A stretch of DNA of 64,000 nt from Sclerurus mexicanus (GCA_013396755.1 VWZF01002475.1:62001-126000); one strand, 5' to 3'. Positions 35,701 through 46,005 are shown, counted from the stretch's first letter. Numbers and translations are program-made. The notes: a model not told the origin generated them from the sequence alone.

Positions 35701-38700
35701 ATGGGGGGTATGCACAAGTGTTTTGTGGGGTGCATGTGCTTCAGTAGGTATCGTGTCAATTTTTCCAAAGTTTGCATGCAGAGACATGGTTTGGCCTGGC
35801 CCGTGTGTCTGTGTCGGTACGTGTTCCTGTGCATGTACATGCATGGTCACGTGCACATGTGGAGCACGCCTGCCTTGTCCTTCTCCAATTTGTTTAGCAT
35901 GTTCCCATGTCCATCTGTGGCTGTGTGTGTGCTGCCTGGCCCCTGTGCATCGCTGCAGGGCCTTGGCCTGGGCGGCTGTGGGCTCGGCGGTGATTCTGCA
36001 TGTTTGTGTGGGGCTGGATCGACGTGTGTGCAGGGGGTGCAGGGACCATGGCTGGGCTCCCCCTGACTGCACTGGGTCTGTTGTGTGGGGTGCGAGTGCA
36101 GCCCAGTCCAGACACCCCGCCTGTCTGTGAGCTGAAGGAGGGAAGATGGAGAAGGTACTGCACGGTGCCAGGCGTTTTTTCTTCATAAACAAGGGTATTT
36201 GGGGCCAATTGGAGCATGAATAATTCCCGCTGCAGCCAATGGCTGAGTGCTGGCTCCATCGCGTCGCTCGCCTGCAATGGAGGCCAAACCTGCCGAGGGG
36301 GAAGGGAGAGGGAGGGCTTAGCGCAGGGCTGGGGCTCCTCTATAAATCGAAGCGAGGGGCAGAGCCAGCGCAGAGCTGTCCTTCGCCCCAGCCTGCTGCA
36401 CTGCCAGGATCCCGTGCTTGGCCCACACTGCCTGCACATCCTCGTCCACCCAGCTCCTCACCATGCCTGAGTGCTGGGATGGGGTAGGTACCGCCGTTCC
36501 TGTGTTCGCTGCCCTCCCTTCCCTGGGAATTTTGCCCCAGCATCTCTCCTGCTTGCCCAGGCTGGGCCTTTGCACCCAGCGGGGCTCAGTGTGGGTCAGG
36601 CAGGCATTGGGGCAGGGGGGACCCACTGTTGGGGAGCCCTTCCTTCCCCCAGCCCTGCTGCCGCATCCCTGATGTGCCGCAGGTTTTGGGGACGCATTGT
36701 CCTTGAGCACGTCCTCCCCGAGCCCAGCGGAGATGCTGCGCTGAGGATGAGCGGCTGCGGCCCGTGCTGGGGCTGCATGCTGATGGGGAGGCACTGCCCC
36801 TTCCCCACCCCCTGAGGTGCAGAGGGAGAGGGTCTCTTGCTATTTTGAAGCTTTCCAGTTGCTTTCCGGCCTCTGTGGTGATGGCAACACCCGATGGCAA
36901 CAGGCTGGTGTGGAAGGGGTGAGCGAGGTGGGAGCACTGCAGCGGTGAGTAGGTAGCCTGGATGTAGATGTGCTCTGTCAGACATCTAAGGGTGCTGAGA
37001 CCCACATGCCTGTGCTCACTGGGGCTGCAGGTTGTCTGTGCCCCTCTGTCCTTGCTGCCTGCATCCCCCACATCCCTAGCCTCTCCTCTCCAGAGAGCAT
37101 CCCTGCGGCAAAGGGCAGGGCTGTGGTACCCAGCGGTGCTGCAGAGGCTGCACCACAGGCAGGATGTGCTTGGCTTGGCAGGGAGTGGGGGTCAGGAGAT
37201 AACAGTGCTGAGTATGGATCCGCTACCTTGGGCATGTGATTTGGAGTAGGCTTGAAGACTGAGCTGTTGGGGCTGTGATGGAGACCATGGGCATACCAAT
37301 GGCAAAGAGGCAGCCCTGTGCCCAGGATCAGACCACATGGATGCCTTCTGCTCCGTGACCTTGGGCCAGGCCCTTCCTCTGCCTCAGTTTCCCAATCTGT
37401 TGCAGAGGGATGCCCCTGTTCATGGACTGCTGCCTCATGCAGCTGTAGGGGATGGAAGGACAGCTGTGGATGAGGGCTGGGGTCAGGGGGCCCTTGGGAG
37501 CTGAGAGTCGTCTCCACGGAGTCCTTGAGGGGCCTTTGGGTGCTGTGCTCCCCCAGGGACAGCAGATCTCAGAGAGGGGAGGCACTGCAGTGAGGAGACC
37601 CTGTCCTCAGGCAGTTCCTCCCACCCAAGGCCTGTGTCCTTCAGAGTCCTTGGTGGTGCGTAACCCGCGTGAGCATCCACGTACCTGCTCCCCTCCCACC
37701 AGCCCATCCATGGGGCTGCCAGTACCAGCACTGAGGACCGTGACGGTTGGGCACCCTGCCATCATCTGCCCAGCCCTCCTCAGCACATGATGCTCCTGCA
37801 CCCATCAGATCCCAGCCTCTAGGTCACTGCCAGTGGACTGGCTGGCAGGCATGAGCATCTGGAGAGGACCTTTGGTCCCTTGTCCCTGGGTAGCACCTGG
37901 GCTCACAGCCTTGGTTTCCCTTGCTGTCTGGGAACAAGAGCCAGGACGGCAAGGCTTGGAGCCCTCCTAGGCAGGGAAACTGAGGCATGGGGCAGTCTTT
38001 TTCTCTATATGGGGGCACTTTAAACCAAGGGGTTTTAAAGTTACTTTAGCTGTAATTTTGGGATCTGGTTGCAGCATTTTCTGGAGTGCTGTCTGGGTTC
38101 TGATCTCTGCCTATTTGTCCCAGTCATAGTGAACCCCCACCCTGTTGCCAAAATTTCCTCAGTCCCAGGCCCTCGAAGATCCCCTGTCCTGTCCCTGTGG
38201 TCCCTCTGTACCATCCAGTGATTCTCTTTTCTCAAGCCCGCTTGGATCCCATCCTTTGATCCCCTCCTGTGATCCAAATGTCCAAACCTAATTGCTATGA
38301 TCCTATCCAAAGTCTTCCCTTCCCTTCCCTTCCCTTCCCTTCCCTTCCCTGGGAGCATTTGTATGTGATTTGTCCTGCTTTCTACCACCTCTGGGATGCC
38401 CAGAGCTGTTTTTTTTCCTGGGACGGCTGCTCCTCTTTCTCTTGTTCTCCCATGGGATCAACCATGTGAGGAAGCAGCAGTGAAGAGTGTGATGATGGGG
38501 CAGGAGAGGATGTCTTAGGGCAGGTGGGCATCACCCCATCTCTCCTCTTCCTCCAGGAACATGACATTGAGACCCCCTATGGGCTGCTGCACGTGGTCAT
38601 CCGGGGCTCTCCCAAGGGGAACCGCCCAGCCATCCTGACCTACCACGATGTGGGGCTCAACCGTGAGTGCTGCTCCCTGGGCTGAGGGTGTGGGGGCAGG

Positions 38701-41700
38701 TGGGAATGAGCTCAAGGCTGCATGGGGTGCCAGGACATCTTGGTCAAGCCCCAGGCTCAGTTCCTTTGCCTTCTCCCATGGAGGGTCCCCAGACTTCATT
38801 CAGTCCCTGTAAGCACCAGGAGAGTTTGGATGCTCAGCTGGACCCAAAACCCAGGCCAGGCACAGCCAGAAATGCTTGGCCACCCCATTGCTGGCTGTCT
38901 GCCTGCCCGCACCAGGAAGGGGTGGGACACAGGGGATGCAGGGTTAGTCCCCAGTGCTGCTGCTGCCACCAGCCTGTTGGTATTCAGAGCATGGATCCAG
39001 CTGGCAGCAGGGCATAGTGGGGGACAAAAGAGACTGGAAATAGTAGGGAAGGAGGGACCTTGACGGGAGGGGAAGGAGGGACCCCAGGTGGAGGCTCTGG
39101 ATGCAGAGATGCTGCACTTTTTGGCAGTCTGCAGCCTTGGACCTGCACCCCAGACCCCTGCCCTGGGCTGTGCCAGGATGCACAATTCCCTGTGAGCAGG
39201 GAGAAGCATTTCCTGCTCCGCTGGTGGCTGAGGCTGAGGCTGAGTCACTGACATGCTACGTGAGCTGCCTCACCATCATAGCAGCTCTGTCGTGTTTGGG
39301 TACATGTCACTTTGGCTGCAATGGGCCTTACAACCTGCCTCACCCCCACATTTTGGGAGGGATGTCCTGGCACTGATGCCATGGGGCAGGACCCCTCTGA
39401 GCCTGGGCAATGTCGGTATCCCACTGCAATGGTAGGAGCTTGTCCATAGCAGCAATGGGGCTGTTTCTTTGCCTGTTTCCAATCAGGCAGATTTGCAGCT
39501 GTTTTTCAAATCCTGTGTTTGCTTGAGCCCTTTCTGGGGATTTTGGATGGGATCGATAATACCCCAGGCTGCTAAACCCACTGCCCACTGGGTGGTCTTG
39601 CAGCCCTGAGTTTTGAATCCCGCAAGGCTCACCACTGAGGCTCACCCCAAACTCCTCATCCTCCCAGCTGTGTCTGACCATTCCTATGCCTCCTGACACC
39701 TGTAGGAATGCAGCCCTTGCTACAGTAGCTATGGTCTCTGCTGTGGGGATGAGGAGTGTGGAGAGAAGGGGATGGGATGGCTTTGGTGGCATGTCACCTC
39801 CTGGTTGAAGGGCAGTGGGAGGGCATGCAGCCTCTGTCCATGCTCCCCTGACCCACCAGGCGCCAATGCCAGGATGTTTGGTCTCTGATCTCCACTTGCC
39901 CCTTGACAGACAAGCTTTGCTTCAACACCTTCTTCAACTACGAGGACATGCAGGAGATCACGAAGCACTTTGTGGTGTGCCATGTGGATGCGCCGGGCCA
40001 GCAGGCAGGAGCATCACAGTTCCCTCAGGGGTAGGTGTCAGCTTCAGGGGCCCACTGCACCCACTGGGATGTCGCCTCCCTGCCCTTTGGGTTGTCACTG
40101 CTTGGCAGTTGTGGCCTGTGTGTGGGTCTTTCCAAACTGTGTCAAAGCCTGTGGCAGACAACTGGACTGGGGTGGGCAATGGGGTGGTTTGCAAGTGTGT
40201 GGCATTTCCCTACCCACTTCAGGCAGCCCAGCTGCCCAGACATCCCACTCCAAAGAGGGTCCATAACCACCTTCTGTGCCACAGGTACCAGTATCCATCC
40301 ATGGACCAGCTGGCTGCCATGTTACCCAGCGTAGTGCAGCATTTTGGGTGAGTCAGCCTCTCCTCCGCTGCTGCTGGCTGAGGGTCCTGTGCAGGGAGAT
40401 GGGCAGAAGGCAAGGGTTTAGGGATTGGGGAGTTGTCCCTGTAAGTTGGCAGCCCGCAAGTCTTCTTGTGCTCCATGCTGCGGGTGGAGGGGTGTCCTAG
40501 GGAACACGTACTGGAGTGCACCATCCCCCAGTATGCACCTCTCCATATTTCCAGGTTCAAGTATGTGATCGGGATCGGTGTTGGGGCAGGAGCCTACGTG
40601 CTGGCCAAGTTTGCGGTGAGCCTGGGTGTGGGATGGGCTCTGGGCCTGAGTTGCCTGTACCTGCTGTCAGCCCAGGGCATGGGAAAGAGAGGAGCTGACA
40701 CCTTCAGGCAGTCTCTGCTGCTGCAAAGCCTCCTGGAGGGATGGGAGGCCAGGATGGCAATGCCATGGCAATGGTGGCTGGGCAGTCTTGCCACAGGTCT
40801 CCCATTGTTCCAAGGACCATATCAGCTCTGTGCAATGCCTGTGCAGTGTGCTGGTGGGGGCTGCCCAGGGCACATCTCCCCTTGCGTCCCCTCTGAGCCT
40901 TTCCCTCTTGCTCACTGCAGCTCATCTTCCCTGACCTGGTTGAGGGACTGGTCCTTATGAACATTGACCCCAACGGCAAAGGCTGGATTGACTGGGCAGC
41001 TGCCAAGGTGGGCAGGGCCCTGACCCCTCCTCCCAGCCCTGGTGGCTCCCTGGGACAGGAGCCAGCCACAGCAGTGCTGTAACTCTCTGTGCTCTCTCCA
41101 TAGCTCTCTGGCCTCACCAGCACGCTGCCGGACATTGTCCTGTCCCACCTGTTCAGTCAGGTAACGGCTGTGCCTCCTGCTGGCCCCCTGCCACCAACCC
41201 CCTACCCAGCATCCCGACTGTGTCTCCTGTGCCCTGCTGGGTGCTGCAATGCCACTGGGCCTGACCCATGCTCAGGGTCAGGGTTAGTCAAGCCCTGCCT
41301 GACCTGGCGAATAGCCTTGAAGAGTGTGTGGCTCATGCCTGTGTCCTGCCTGGCTGTGCAGCACACCATGCCCAGCTGCATTGTCCAGCATCCTCCTCCT
41401 CGTCCCTGCTGACCAGCACAGCATGGGCAGGGTTGGGGGAGCAGGGTGTGTCCCTGACACCTGCCCTGATCTCCATCCCCTTCTGGCACAGGAAGAGCTG
41501 ATGAACAACACGGAGCTGGTGCAGAGTTACCGGCAGCAGATCGGCAGCGTGGTGAACCAGTTCAACCTCCAGCTCTTCCTCAACATGTATAACAGGTGAG
41601 TGCTCAAGGCAGCCCCTGCCTGTGCTAGGGTGAGGGGCTGCAGTGCTGGTGCATGGCTCTGAGGTCACATGGGAACCCGGACCCGTGTTTGGTGCTGTCA

Positions 41701-44567
41701 TCACCCTGCCATCACCTCCAGCATAGGCAGGCAGCAGTGCAAAGTTGTCTGCCACTACTGGCTGGGAATGTGGGAATGGTGGTTCCTGTGCCAGAGGCTT
41801 GCCACATCCTGGAAGTGCACATCCCTTGGTCCCCTCTTGCACTGGATGCTGGTACAGGCCTGGGAAAGGGAGCAGAGATGCTGTCCCATGCATGCAGAAG
41901 GTTGGGAGCCCTGCTACTCTGCTGGGGGCTGCATCCCATGGCATTGGCTCTGCTTGGGATGGCTGTGGCATCCTCCCTCCACAAGGTGCTGGGACAGCTG
42001 GGCTGGGTGCTGCTTCCAAGGGCTGGCAGTGCCACAGTTCTTGTGCTTTGGCATTGGTGGTGGCATCTGCCCATGGGCTCACACTGGCCCTCTTTTCCCT
42101 CCATCAGCCGCAGGGACCTGGACATCAACCGGCCTGGGACTGTACCCAATGCCAAGACGCTGCGGTAAGAGTTGTGCCAGCATGGAGGGGTTCCAGGGCA
42201 GTGGAGTTCACCCAGGCCAAACTCTGACCATGCCCCTTTGTCCTCTCACTTCCAGCTGCCCCGTGATGCTCGTGGTCGGAGACAATGCGCCGGCTGAAGA
42301 GGGGGTGGTGAGTGATGGTGTAGTGCCTGTAGGGTGGCACACAGATGATACCCATGCGTGGGCATGCACATGTTCACTGCCTGCTCAGACACATGTCAGC
42401 TCCCATGGGAGCTGTGTGGGAATGTGCTCGTGTGCAAAACTACCTGCTCGTGTGGGCACCTGTGCACATGCATCTCTGAATGGTTGCCACAGCTGGAAAA
42501 CCTCCCCTTCTTCATATGCCCAGACGTGCTCACAACGTGCACACTCAGATGTGCCGGCACATGGGCACACTCCCTGCTTGGCTCTATGCACCCAAACAGC
42601 CGCTGGAACAGGCATGTCCTTGCACACATCAACATGGCTGTTCACCCTTGCACAGTCAGCCACAGGTCTCTGCAGGTGGCCACATTTGTACAGAATGTGT
42701 AACTGCACACTCACCCCCCTCTTCCATGACTTGTACATCTGTGCATGTGCACATGAGCACACTTGTGTGACACAGAGTGCCTCACCAGCCTTTCCAGCTC
42801 CCACCCAGACACTGCCTGGCAGGAGGAAAGTCCCCTCTGCCCCATGCCAAGAGACAGTGGTTCTGTGGGCTCGGGGCTAACCTAGTGCCCTGTCTCCTCC
42901 TAGCTAGGGACATGCAAGCTGGAGCGCTGTGGGCCAGTGGTACACATGGGCAACTTCTGCTTGGCTCAGGGCACCCCAGGGTGCTAATGTCATCTCTCTT
43001 GCCCACAGGTGGAGTGTAACTCCAAGCTGGATCCCACCAACACCACCTTCCTGAAGGTAGGCCAGTGGCAAGGACTACTTGGAAGGTCCTTGCTACCCAT
43101 GAAGTGCCCCACTCCCCTGTGCCCCAGGGCTGCAGGATGTCCCCGTCTCCCCGTTCTGAGTTCATCCTGGCCATTGGAGCTGGGGGTGTATGGGGAGAGC
43201 AGGGTGACCCCAGCAGTGGGTCCCCTGTCGGGGGGTCTCAGGGGAAAGTGGATGGTACAGGCACCCTCCCAAACTAAGCAGGACTTTCTCTCTGCAGATG
43301 GCTGACTCCGGTGGGCTGCCCCAGGTCACACAGGTGAGCTCCCACAACTTCCCCAGTTAACCGGATATACTGGGTTCTGAGACATGTACTAGTGCTGTCC
43401 CTGGCTAGCTGGGAATGGGCTGATGAGGACATAGGGGTCTTGTGCAGGGGCTGCCAGAGGTGGCTCAGAGCTGAGCTGGGATTTCAGCCTTGGTGCTGCC
43501 TCAGCTCATCCAGTTCTCTCCTTACAGCCAGGCAAGCTGACTGAAGCCTTCAAGTACNGCAGAGGGATGCCCCTGTTCATGGACTGCTGCCTCATGCAGC
43601 TGTAGGGGATGGAAGGACAGCTGTGGATGAGGGCTGGGGTCAGGGTGCCCTTGGGAGCTGAGAGTCGTCTCCACGGAGTCCTTGAGGGGCCTTTGGGTGC
43701 TGTGCTCCCCCAGGGACAGCAGATCTCAGAGAGGGGAGGCACTGCAGTGAGGAGACCCTGTCCTCAGGCAGTTCCTCCCACCCAAGGCCTGTGTCCTTCA
43801 GAGTCCTTGGTGGTGCGTAACCCGCGTGAGCATCCACGTACCTGCTCCCCTCCCACCAGCCCATCCATGGGGCTGCCAGTACCAGCACTGAGGACCGTGA
43901 CGGTTGGGCACCCTGCCATCATCTGCCCAGCCCTCCTCAGCACATGATGCTCCTGCACCCATCAGATCCCAGCCTCTAGGTCACTGCCAGTGGACTGGCT
44001 GGCAGGCATGAGCATCTGGAGAGGACCTTTGGTCCCTTGTCCCTGGGTAGCACCTGGGCTCACAGCCTTGGTTTCCCTTGCTGTCTGGGAACAAGAGCCA
44101 GGACGGCAAGGCTTGGAGCCCTCCTAGGCAGGGAAACTGAGGCATGGGGNCCTGCAAGGCATGGGCTACAGTGAGTGCCAGAGCTGGGCGTGGGGCTAGC
44201 GCGGGACTGCGTGTGCATATGTGTGTCTGTGCCTGTGTGCACGTGTGCTGACCCTGCAGCCAGAGCAGAGCCTGGCACCCCCGTGTGCCTGTCCTGATGG
44301 AGAGCTGCATGTGTCTGTGGCATTGTATGTAAGGTGTGTAAGATATTTGTCTGTGTGTCTGCAGGGGCGTGGGAGGTACAGGCTCTGTATGCACACAGAT
44401 GTGTGTACAAGGGCTCCGTGTGTACATATGTGTGTGGACAGGGTCTCTGTGCAGGCATGGACACGTGTGTCTGTGTATGTGTGCACAAGCAGGGGCAATG
44501 TGTGCAACAAAGATGAGTGAGTCCATGTGCATGAGTCTGTGTGCATGTGTGTGCGTAGGTCAGTGAG

Positions 44568-44604
<37 letters not shown>

Positions 44605-45653
44605 GTCTGTGCATACCTGTGCATGCATGCAAAAGTCCATGTGCACATGTGTGTGTTTGCAGGTCCATTGCACGTGTGTGTGTGTGTGTGTGTGCGCAGT
44701 TCTGTGTGCCCATGTGCAGGTCCATGTGCAGACACACATGGCGCTGAGTGGGGGCTCCTGGCCCAGTGGAGCCCAGAGAGGGCTGACGCTCTCTCTCTGC
44801 CCTCCCTGCCCTTCTTCCGTTCCACCCCTGCCAGTCACCCACCTGAAGGATCGGAGGCTGAGTGGAGGCACAGGTACCGCTCAGTGCTGCTCAGCCCGTG
44901 CCCGCTGCTGCATGGTGCCTGCCTGGCCTGTGCCCTCAAGCTGCCTGGGCACCTTTGGGAGCAGCCTGGGTGCGGGACTGGCCCTTCCCAGCCAGATGCC
45001 CACTGCCTCGCTCTGCTTTGCCTGAGATGGCACCCTGAGCTGGGGCTGGGAGCTGGGAAATAGCGTTTGGAGAAGTCCCCCTCCATGCAGGCACAGTCTC
45101 AGCAGTGTGTCCACTGTGCCCTCCTCCAGCTGGCCAAGAGCTGTGCCCACAGGACATCCTGGCTGGGGGGAAGGTGTCACCGTCCCTTCACACCCTGGGG
45201 AGTCAGGGAAGCTCACTCCTTCCCTGGAGTGTGGCAGCCAGGGGTCCCCACTGTCTGATGGCTGAGGGTTGCATGCCCAGGAGTGAGCCCGGTGTGCAGC
45301 CTGGCCCAGGGCACCCTAGCCGTGCCCTGCTGTCCCTTACCAGCCTGGAGCTGCTCACGTTGTCACAGCACTGCTTGCCGCAAGCTTGTGCCCGGGCTCA
45401 TTCGCACTGGGGAGTGGGACTGGTGGCAATGTTTGCTCAGGTCCTAGAGGTTTTGGGGGGCATCTGAGCACCCTGGCCATCTCTCTGTGCCCGTGCAGTG
45501 CCATCTGCCAGCATGACCCGCCTGGCACGCTCCCGCACGGCCTCCCTCACCAGCGCCAGCTCAGTGGATGGCACCCGCCCACGTGCCTGCACCCACTCGG
45601 AGAGCACCGAGGCCATGGGGCAGATCAACCACACCATGGAGGTATCGTGCTGA
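32660..45653 (+). CDS. NDRG4: NDRG4, N-myc downstream-regulated family member 4, full coding span
   Basis: NDRG4 is a cytoplasmic NDR-family protein with an alpha/beta-hydrolase fold but no known catalysis, active in heart and nervous system growth and survival. Coding exons: 32660-32728, 33235-33279 (long form); 36463-36483 (short form); then 38557-38662, 39910-40030, 40285-40347, 40555-40615, 40921-41007, 41104-41160, 41492-41595, 42108-42164, 42256-42307, 43009-43056, 43298-43333, 43528-43557 plus 44151-44170 (one exon split by an assembly insert), 44835-44873 (optional) and 45499-45653. Phases agree throughout once two missing bases are counted at the split. Predicted lengths are 352 or 339 (short) and 383 or 370 (long); 352 and 339 match known mammalian isoform sizes. 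The nucleophile elbow reads G-I-G-V-G-A-G-A (short-form residues 110-117), with glycine where a hydrolase has serine, as in the family. Confidence 0.96.
32813..33080. repeat. TG/CA-rich array in NDRG4 intron 1
   Basis: A pure TG tract near 32813-32845 passes into imperfect TGTG and CATGTG phrases. Alternating purine-pyrimidine sequence of this length can adopt Z-DNA. Confidence 0.85.
33235..33279 (+). CDS. NDRG4: NDRG4 long-form second exon
   Basis: Fifteen residues, ESSDVFLSTVDTDWK, between a CCCCAG acceptor and a GTAGGA donor; phase 0 at both ends, so it splices to the common exon at 38557. Confidence 0.9.
35240..35900. repeat. Imperfect TG/CA/GCATGTGT array in NDRG4 intron
   Basis: Scattered GTGTACAT, CATGTGTG and GCACATGTG phrases fill some 600 bp just upstream of the short-form promoter. 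It looks like an old, decayed TG microsatellite. Confidence 0.6.
36200..36462 (+). promoter_or_regulatory. NDRG4: NDRG4 short-form promoter with TATA and two CCAAT boxes
   Basis: A TATAAAT box lies at 36341-36347, 116-122 bases before the short-form ATG. CCAAT boxes sit at 36205-36209 and 36236-36240, 105 and 136 bases before the TATA box. The predicted start site near 36372 leaves a 5' UTR of roughly 90 bases. Motif order and spacing are those of a focused, regulated promoter, unlike the CpG islands of GINS3 and WWOX. Confidence 0.75.
36463..36483 (+). CDS. NDRG4: NDRG4 short-form first coding exon (MPECWDG)
   Basis: Seven codons, MPECWDG, in ACCATGC context followed by a GTAGGT donor. This is the exact N-terminus of the 352-residue NDRG4 isoform. 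It joins in phase 0 to GAACATGACATTGAG at 38557. Confidence 0.93.
37402..37992. repeat. Source copy of the 591-bp block misplaced at 43559-44149
   Basis: Intronic NDRG4 sequence without exon features. The same 591 bases reappear 6157 bases downstream with at least one substitution (G at 37489, T at 43646). Confidence 0.9.
38313..38350. repeat. (TTCCC)n pentanucleotide microsatellite
   Basis: About seven and a half uninterrupted TTCCC units in the NDRG4 intron before the first common exon. The strand is pure pyrimidine, so triplex formation is possible. Confidence 0.95.
38557..38662 (+). CDS. NDRG4: NDRG4 first common exon
   Basis: Short-form residues 8-42 plus the first base of codon 43: EHDIETPYGLLHVVIRG and AILTYHDVGLN. 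It begins the NDR domain, and every isoform enters here. Confidence 0.95.
39910..40030 (+). CDS. NDRG4: NDRG4 common exon, residues 43-82
   Basis: Encodes HKLCFNTFFNYEDMQEITKH and VDAPGQQAGASQFPQ; it starts in codon 43 and ends two bases into codon 83 before GTAGGT. Confidence 0.95.
40285..40347 (+). CDS. NDRG4: NDRG4 common exon, residues 83-103
   Basis: Encodes YQYPSMDQLAAMLPSVVQHF between a GCCACAG acceptor and a GTGAGT donor. Confidence 0.95.
40555..40615 (+). CDS. NDRG4: NDRG4 common exon with the altered nucleophile elbow
   Basis: Encodes FKYVIGIGVGAGAYVLAKFA (residues 105-124). The position equivalent to the hydrolase catalytic serine is glycine or alanine, the mark of the non-enzymatic NDR family. 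Confidence 0.95.
40921..41007 (+). CDS. NDRG4: NDRG4 common exon, residues 125-153
   Basis: Encodes LIFPDLVEGLVLMNIDPNGK and GWIDWAAAK, phase 0 on both sides. Confidence 0.95.
41104..41160 (+). CDS. NDRG4: NDRG4 common exon, residues 154-172
   Basis: Encodes LSGLTSTLPDIVLSHLFSQ after acceptor CTCCATAG; donor GTAACG. Confidence 0.95.
41492..41595 (+). CDS. NDRG4: NDRG4 common exon, residues 173-206
   Basis: Encodes EELMNNTELVQSYRQQIG and the following NLQLFLNMYN; it ends two bases into codon 207. Confidence 0.95.
42108..42164 (+). CDS. NDRG4: NDRG4 common exon, residues 207-225
   Basis: Encodes (S)RRDLDINRPGTVPNAKTL, ending within an arginine codon before GTAAGA. Confidence 0.95.
42256..42307 (+). 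CDS. NDRG4: NDRG4 common exon, residues 226-243
   Basis: Encodes CPVMLVVGDNAPAEEGV, a beta strand and loop of the hydrolase core. Confidence 0.95.
42340..42780. repeat. Imperfect CA/TG-rich array in NDRG4 intron
   Basis: GCACATG, TGTGCACATG and ACACTC phrases dominate the intron between coding exons 42256 and 43009. Like the other arrays in this gene it is strongly decayed. Confidence 0.5.
43009..43056 (+). CDS. NDRG4: NDRG4 common exon, residues 244-259
   Basis: Encodes VECNSKLDPTNTTFLK, phase 0 at both ends. Confidence 0.95.
43298..43333 (+). CDS. NDRG4: NDRG4 36-bp common exon, residues 260-271
   Basis: Encodes MADSGGLPQVTQ, a 12-residue exon of the C-terminal half of the NDR domain, in phase 0. 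Confidence 0.95.
43528..44170 (+). CDS. NDRG4: NDRG4 exon split by a misplaced contig
   Basis: The exon starts at 43528 with PGKLTEAFKY and breaks at the N at 43558. It resumes at 44151 with the end of a phenylalanine codon and LQGMGY, before GTGAGT at 44171. Between lies a 591-bp copy of intron sequence from 37402-37992. Two exon bases (TT of the Phe codon) are missing; adding them makes the common coding region 1038 bases, divisible by three. The coding pieces are 43528-43557 and 44151-44170. Confidence 0.93.
43558..43558. other. Single-N assembly join inside an exon
   Basis: The N follows the tyrosine codon of KLTEAFKY and marks the left edge of the misplaced block. Confidence 0.95.
43559..44149. 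repeat. 591-bp misplaced copy of 37402-37992
   Basis: Direct-orientation copy with offset 6157 and at least one substitution. It is bounded on both sides by a single N and has no target-site duplication or transposon ends. Confidence 0.95.
44150..44150. other. Single-N assembly join inside an exon
   Basis: Right edge of the misplaced block; the NDRG4 exon resumes at the next base. Confidence 0.95.
44205..44740. repeat. TG-rich array in NDRG4 intron
   Basis: Long imperfect TGTG/GCATGTG sequence with an almost pure TG tract at about 44570-44601 and another near 44674-44694. It directly precedes the optional 39-bp exon. Confidence 0.85.
44835..44873 (+). CDS. NDRG4: NDRG4 optional 39-bp exon
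   Basis: Encodes ITHLKDRRLSGGT between a CTGCCAG acceptor and a GTACCG donor. At 39 bases it can be included or skipped without changing frame: inclusion gives GY-ITHLK...GT-VPSASM, skipping gives GYMPSASM. Both forms are known NDRG4 C-terminal variants, 352 and 339 residues. The donor is weaker than those of its neighbours, in line with regulated use. Confidence 0.85.
45499..45653 (+). CDS. NDRG4: NDRG4 terminal coding exon
   Basis: Encodes the C-terminal tail PSASMTRLARSRTASLTSAS ... HTMEVSC and a TGA stop. The serine- and arginine-rich tail holds the region phosphorylated in NDR proteins (family knowledge). Confidence 0.95.
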
Positions 45654-45929
45654 GGTCCACGCCCACCGCCGACGTCTCCTTCAGAGCCATCTCCCATCTG
45701 TCAGCATCCCGCCAGCACCCACCCGCCCCGTGGACATCCTCCACCAGGGCCCTCGCTTCTTTGGGGCCAATTTGTCTTCTTTGCCGTTGGCCTCATCCCC
45801 TTGTCTGGTACAGGAGAAGGAGAGGGGCTTTGTCCAGCAGTCACACATGGTTCTGCATTGGTCCTCACCCTCCCTAGCGCTGGCTTGGCCCCGGCTTGGG
45901 AGGGTGGGTGGCAGGGGGACAGGACCAGG

Positions 45930-46005
45930 ATGGGGTAGCAGGGTGGTGAGATGGGGACAGGATGTTGGGATGGGATGGTGAGATGGGACAGGATGTGGAG
46001 AGGAC
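45930..46005. repeat. G-rich minisatellite in the NDRG4 3' UTR
   Basis: Two imperfect units of about 33 bases (GGTGAGATGGGGACAGGATG, then GGTGAGATGGGACAGGATG) with GGGATGGGATGG between them. Repeated GGG runs give quadruplex potential in the transcript. Confidence 0.7.

Noticed and set aside
41669..42880. Open frame of 403 codons on the + strand
   Set aside because: It crosses two genuine NDRG4 exons in the wrong frame and reads through their introns, so it is a shadow of the real gene.
43559..44149. Transposon insertion inactivating NDRG4
   Set aside because: There are no terminal repeats or target-site duplication, the borders are single Ns, and the insert is a copy of the gene's own intron.
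44205..44740. CRISPR-like or coding repeat array from the regular CATGTGTG phrases
   Set aside because: Units vary in length with no fixed spacers, and the open frames are Cys-Val-rich translations of TG repeats. It is a microsatellite.
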